34,894 nucleotides of DNA from a bacterium. Lineage in GTDB: Bacteria > Myxococcota_A > UBA9160 > UBA6930. The stretch lies in the NCBI GenBank assembly GCA_024228115.1, contig JAAETT010000413.1:1-34894 (forward strand), in the 5' to 3' direction. The position numbers were made by a program, and so were the translations under genes. Shown here piece after piece: positions 34,072 through 34,894 of the stretch (the stretch's first letter is position 1; every line of letters begins with the position of its first letter). The notes beneath the pieces are model-generated. The model saw only the letters and a program-made list of their open reading frames with translations. It searched no databases and was not told where the DNA came from.

Positions 34072-34894
34072 GTGGCCGAGTACGAACGCCACCGGCCAGA
34101 GAAGACCCTCCTTCACCGGGTCATTCGCGAGCAGCTCGGGACGTTTCTTTCCGGCGCCCGCGAGCAGGGCTCGCCCGTGGCCCGGTTCGTCGAACGCGAG
34201 ATCCGCGCCTACCTCGATTGCGGCGTGCTGGCGAACGGCTTCCTGCGTGTCCACTGCGACAGCTGTGGACACGATCGCCTGGTGGCTTTTTCCTGCAAGG
34301 GTCGCGGGTTCTGCCCTTCCTGCGGTGGGCGACGCATGGCCGATACCGCCACTCATCTCGTGGATCGCGTCCTTCCCGTTGTCCCCATTCGGCAGTGGGT
34401 CCTCACACTGCCCTATCCACTACGCCATCCATGCGCCTGGGACGCGAAGCTGACGAGCGCCGTGCTTCGCGCCTTCCTCCGCGCGCTTTTCGCCCACCAG
34501 CGGTGTCGGGCCCGGAGCCTTCACGGCGTGCGCGGCGGCCAATGCGCCGCGGTGACCTTTCTCCAGCGCTTCGGCTCCGCGCTGAACCTCACCCCTCACT
34601 TCCACAGCCTGGTTCTCGACGGCATCTACCCGGGCCCCGCCCACGCACCCGGCCCGTTCCTGCCGCTACCTCCTCCCGAGACCGAGGACGTGGCCCGGGT
34701 GATGGCGGGCACGGCACGCCGCATCATCCGGTTGCTCGAGCACCGCAACCTCGAGTACGGCAACCCAGGCCCGGCCGAGGACGACCCCCTGCTCGCAACC
34801 CTGATGGCGGCCTCCATTCACTCACGCATCGCAACGGGCCCAGAGGCCGGCCAACCGTGGCGACGGCAGGGCGACCGTGTCGAGCCCACCGACG
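34072..34894 (+). CDS. IS91-family transposase, C-terminus beyond the window
   Basis: The frame opens after a TAG at 34024 and the first start is the GTG at 34072; it runs to the right edge without a stop. The N-terminal zinc-binding domain shows HCDSCGHDRL and SCKGRGFCPSCGGRRMAD, followed by VLPVVPIRQWVLTLPYPLR and NLTPHFHSLVLDG. HFH is the HUH metal site of rolling-circle (Y2-type) transposases. The catalytic Tyr pair would lie beyond the edge. This fits IS91-like elements, which move by rolling-circle copying and can carry adjacent DNA. It lies near the fic gene and the broken exonuclease gene. Element ends were not identified. Confidence 0.88.
   Translation, partial: MAEYERHRPEKTLLHRVIREQLGTFLSGAREQGSPVARFVEREIRAYLDCGVLANGFLRVHCDSCGHDRLVAFSCKGRGFCPSCGGRRMADTATHLVDRVLPVVPIRQWVLTLPYPLRHPCAWDAKLTSAVLRAFLRALFAHQRCRARSLHGVRGGQCAAVTFLQRFGSALNLTPHFHSLVLDGIYPGPAHAPGPFLPLPPPETEDVARVMAGTARRIIRLLEHRNLEYGNPGPAEDDPLLATLMAASIHSRIATGPEAGQPWRRQGDRVEPTD

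Noticed and set aside
1-34894. CRISPR array, tRNA or rRNA genes
   Set aside because: I looked for regularly spaced direct repeats, tRNA-like cloverleaf ends and conserved rRNA blocks and saw none; a dedicated scan was not possible.

Overview
The window looks like chromosomal DNA of a GC-rich (estimated by eye at about two thirds GC) Gram-negative bacterium, most like an uncultured Myxococcota or other former deltaproteobacterial lineage. The grounds are many lipoprotein signals, FG-GAP/ASPIC-UnbV (CRTAC1-type) exported proteins, a PEP-CTERM protein behind a sigma-54 promoter, lipoprotein sulfatase-fold enzymes and a probable selenoprotein. I could not run searches, so the lineage is an inference. 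I saw no rRNA, tRNA or CRISPR array.

Layout. 155-3895: murQ diverges from mutS2, which is followed by a small exported DsbD-alpha-like protein. 3890-7184: on the minus strand, an FG-GAP/ASPIC exported protein and a protoporphyrinogen-oxidase-like flavoenzyme. 7382-8707: an overlapping three-gene envelope-stress-like operon (ECF sigma factor, membrane protein, PspC with zinc ribbon). About 8943-9480: a decayed N-terminal remnant of another CRTAC1-type lipoprotein. 9538-15456: a minus-strand run of glycosyltransferase, NeuD/PglD-like acyltransferase, DsbD-alpha-like lipoprotein and two sulfatase-fold lipoproteins, divergent from a sugar aminotransferase (15635-16720). This suggests synthesis and modification of a surface polysaccharide containing an N-acylated amino sugar. 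16735-20688: a tightly overlapping minus-strand set (LeuA-like synthase, LeuB-like dehydrogenase, fused LeuD-LeuC isomerase) forming a complete 2-oxoacid chain-elongation module. 20974-27228: a plus-strand operon of a large lipoprotein, a polytopic membrane protein and a lipoprotein with cyclase-like repeats. 27235-28140: the PEP-CTERM protein. 28414-32364: a GH36 glycosidase fused to a HAD phosphatase, head to head with a homocysteine methyltransferase, then a truncated exonuclease III. 32498-34894: a Fic protein and an IS91-family transposase that runs off the window.

The most interesting signal is at 22891-22920. The large lipoprotein frame is interrupted by one in-frame TGA at codon 640, yet the same frame continues for 383 codons through the rest of the FG-GAP region, an ASPIC/UnbV domain and a thioredoxin-like domain with WCEAC. 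Seventeen bases after the TGA is a perfect 6-bp hairpin capped by GGTC, the same loop as the E. coli fdhF SECIS. I read it as a candidate selenocysteine codon in an exported FG-GAP/ASPIC/thioredoxin lipoprotein, a kind of selenoprotein I do not recall being described.

Other items worth attention are the swivel-first LeuD-LeuC fusion, the GH36-HAD fusion, sulfatase-fold proteins with Thr at the formylglycine position, a textbook sigma-54 promoter for the PEP-CTERM gene, a terminator lying inside the opposing gene, and a 75-residue duplicated unit separated from its partner by a one-base frame slip.
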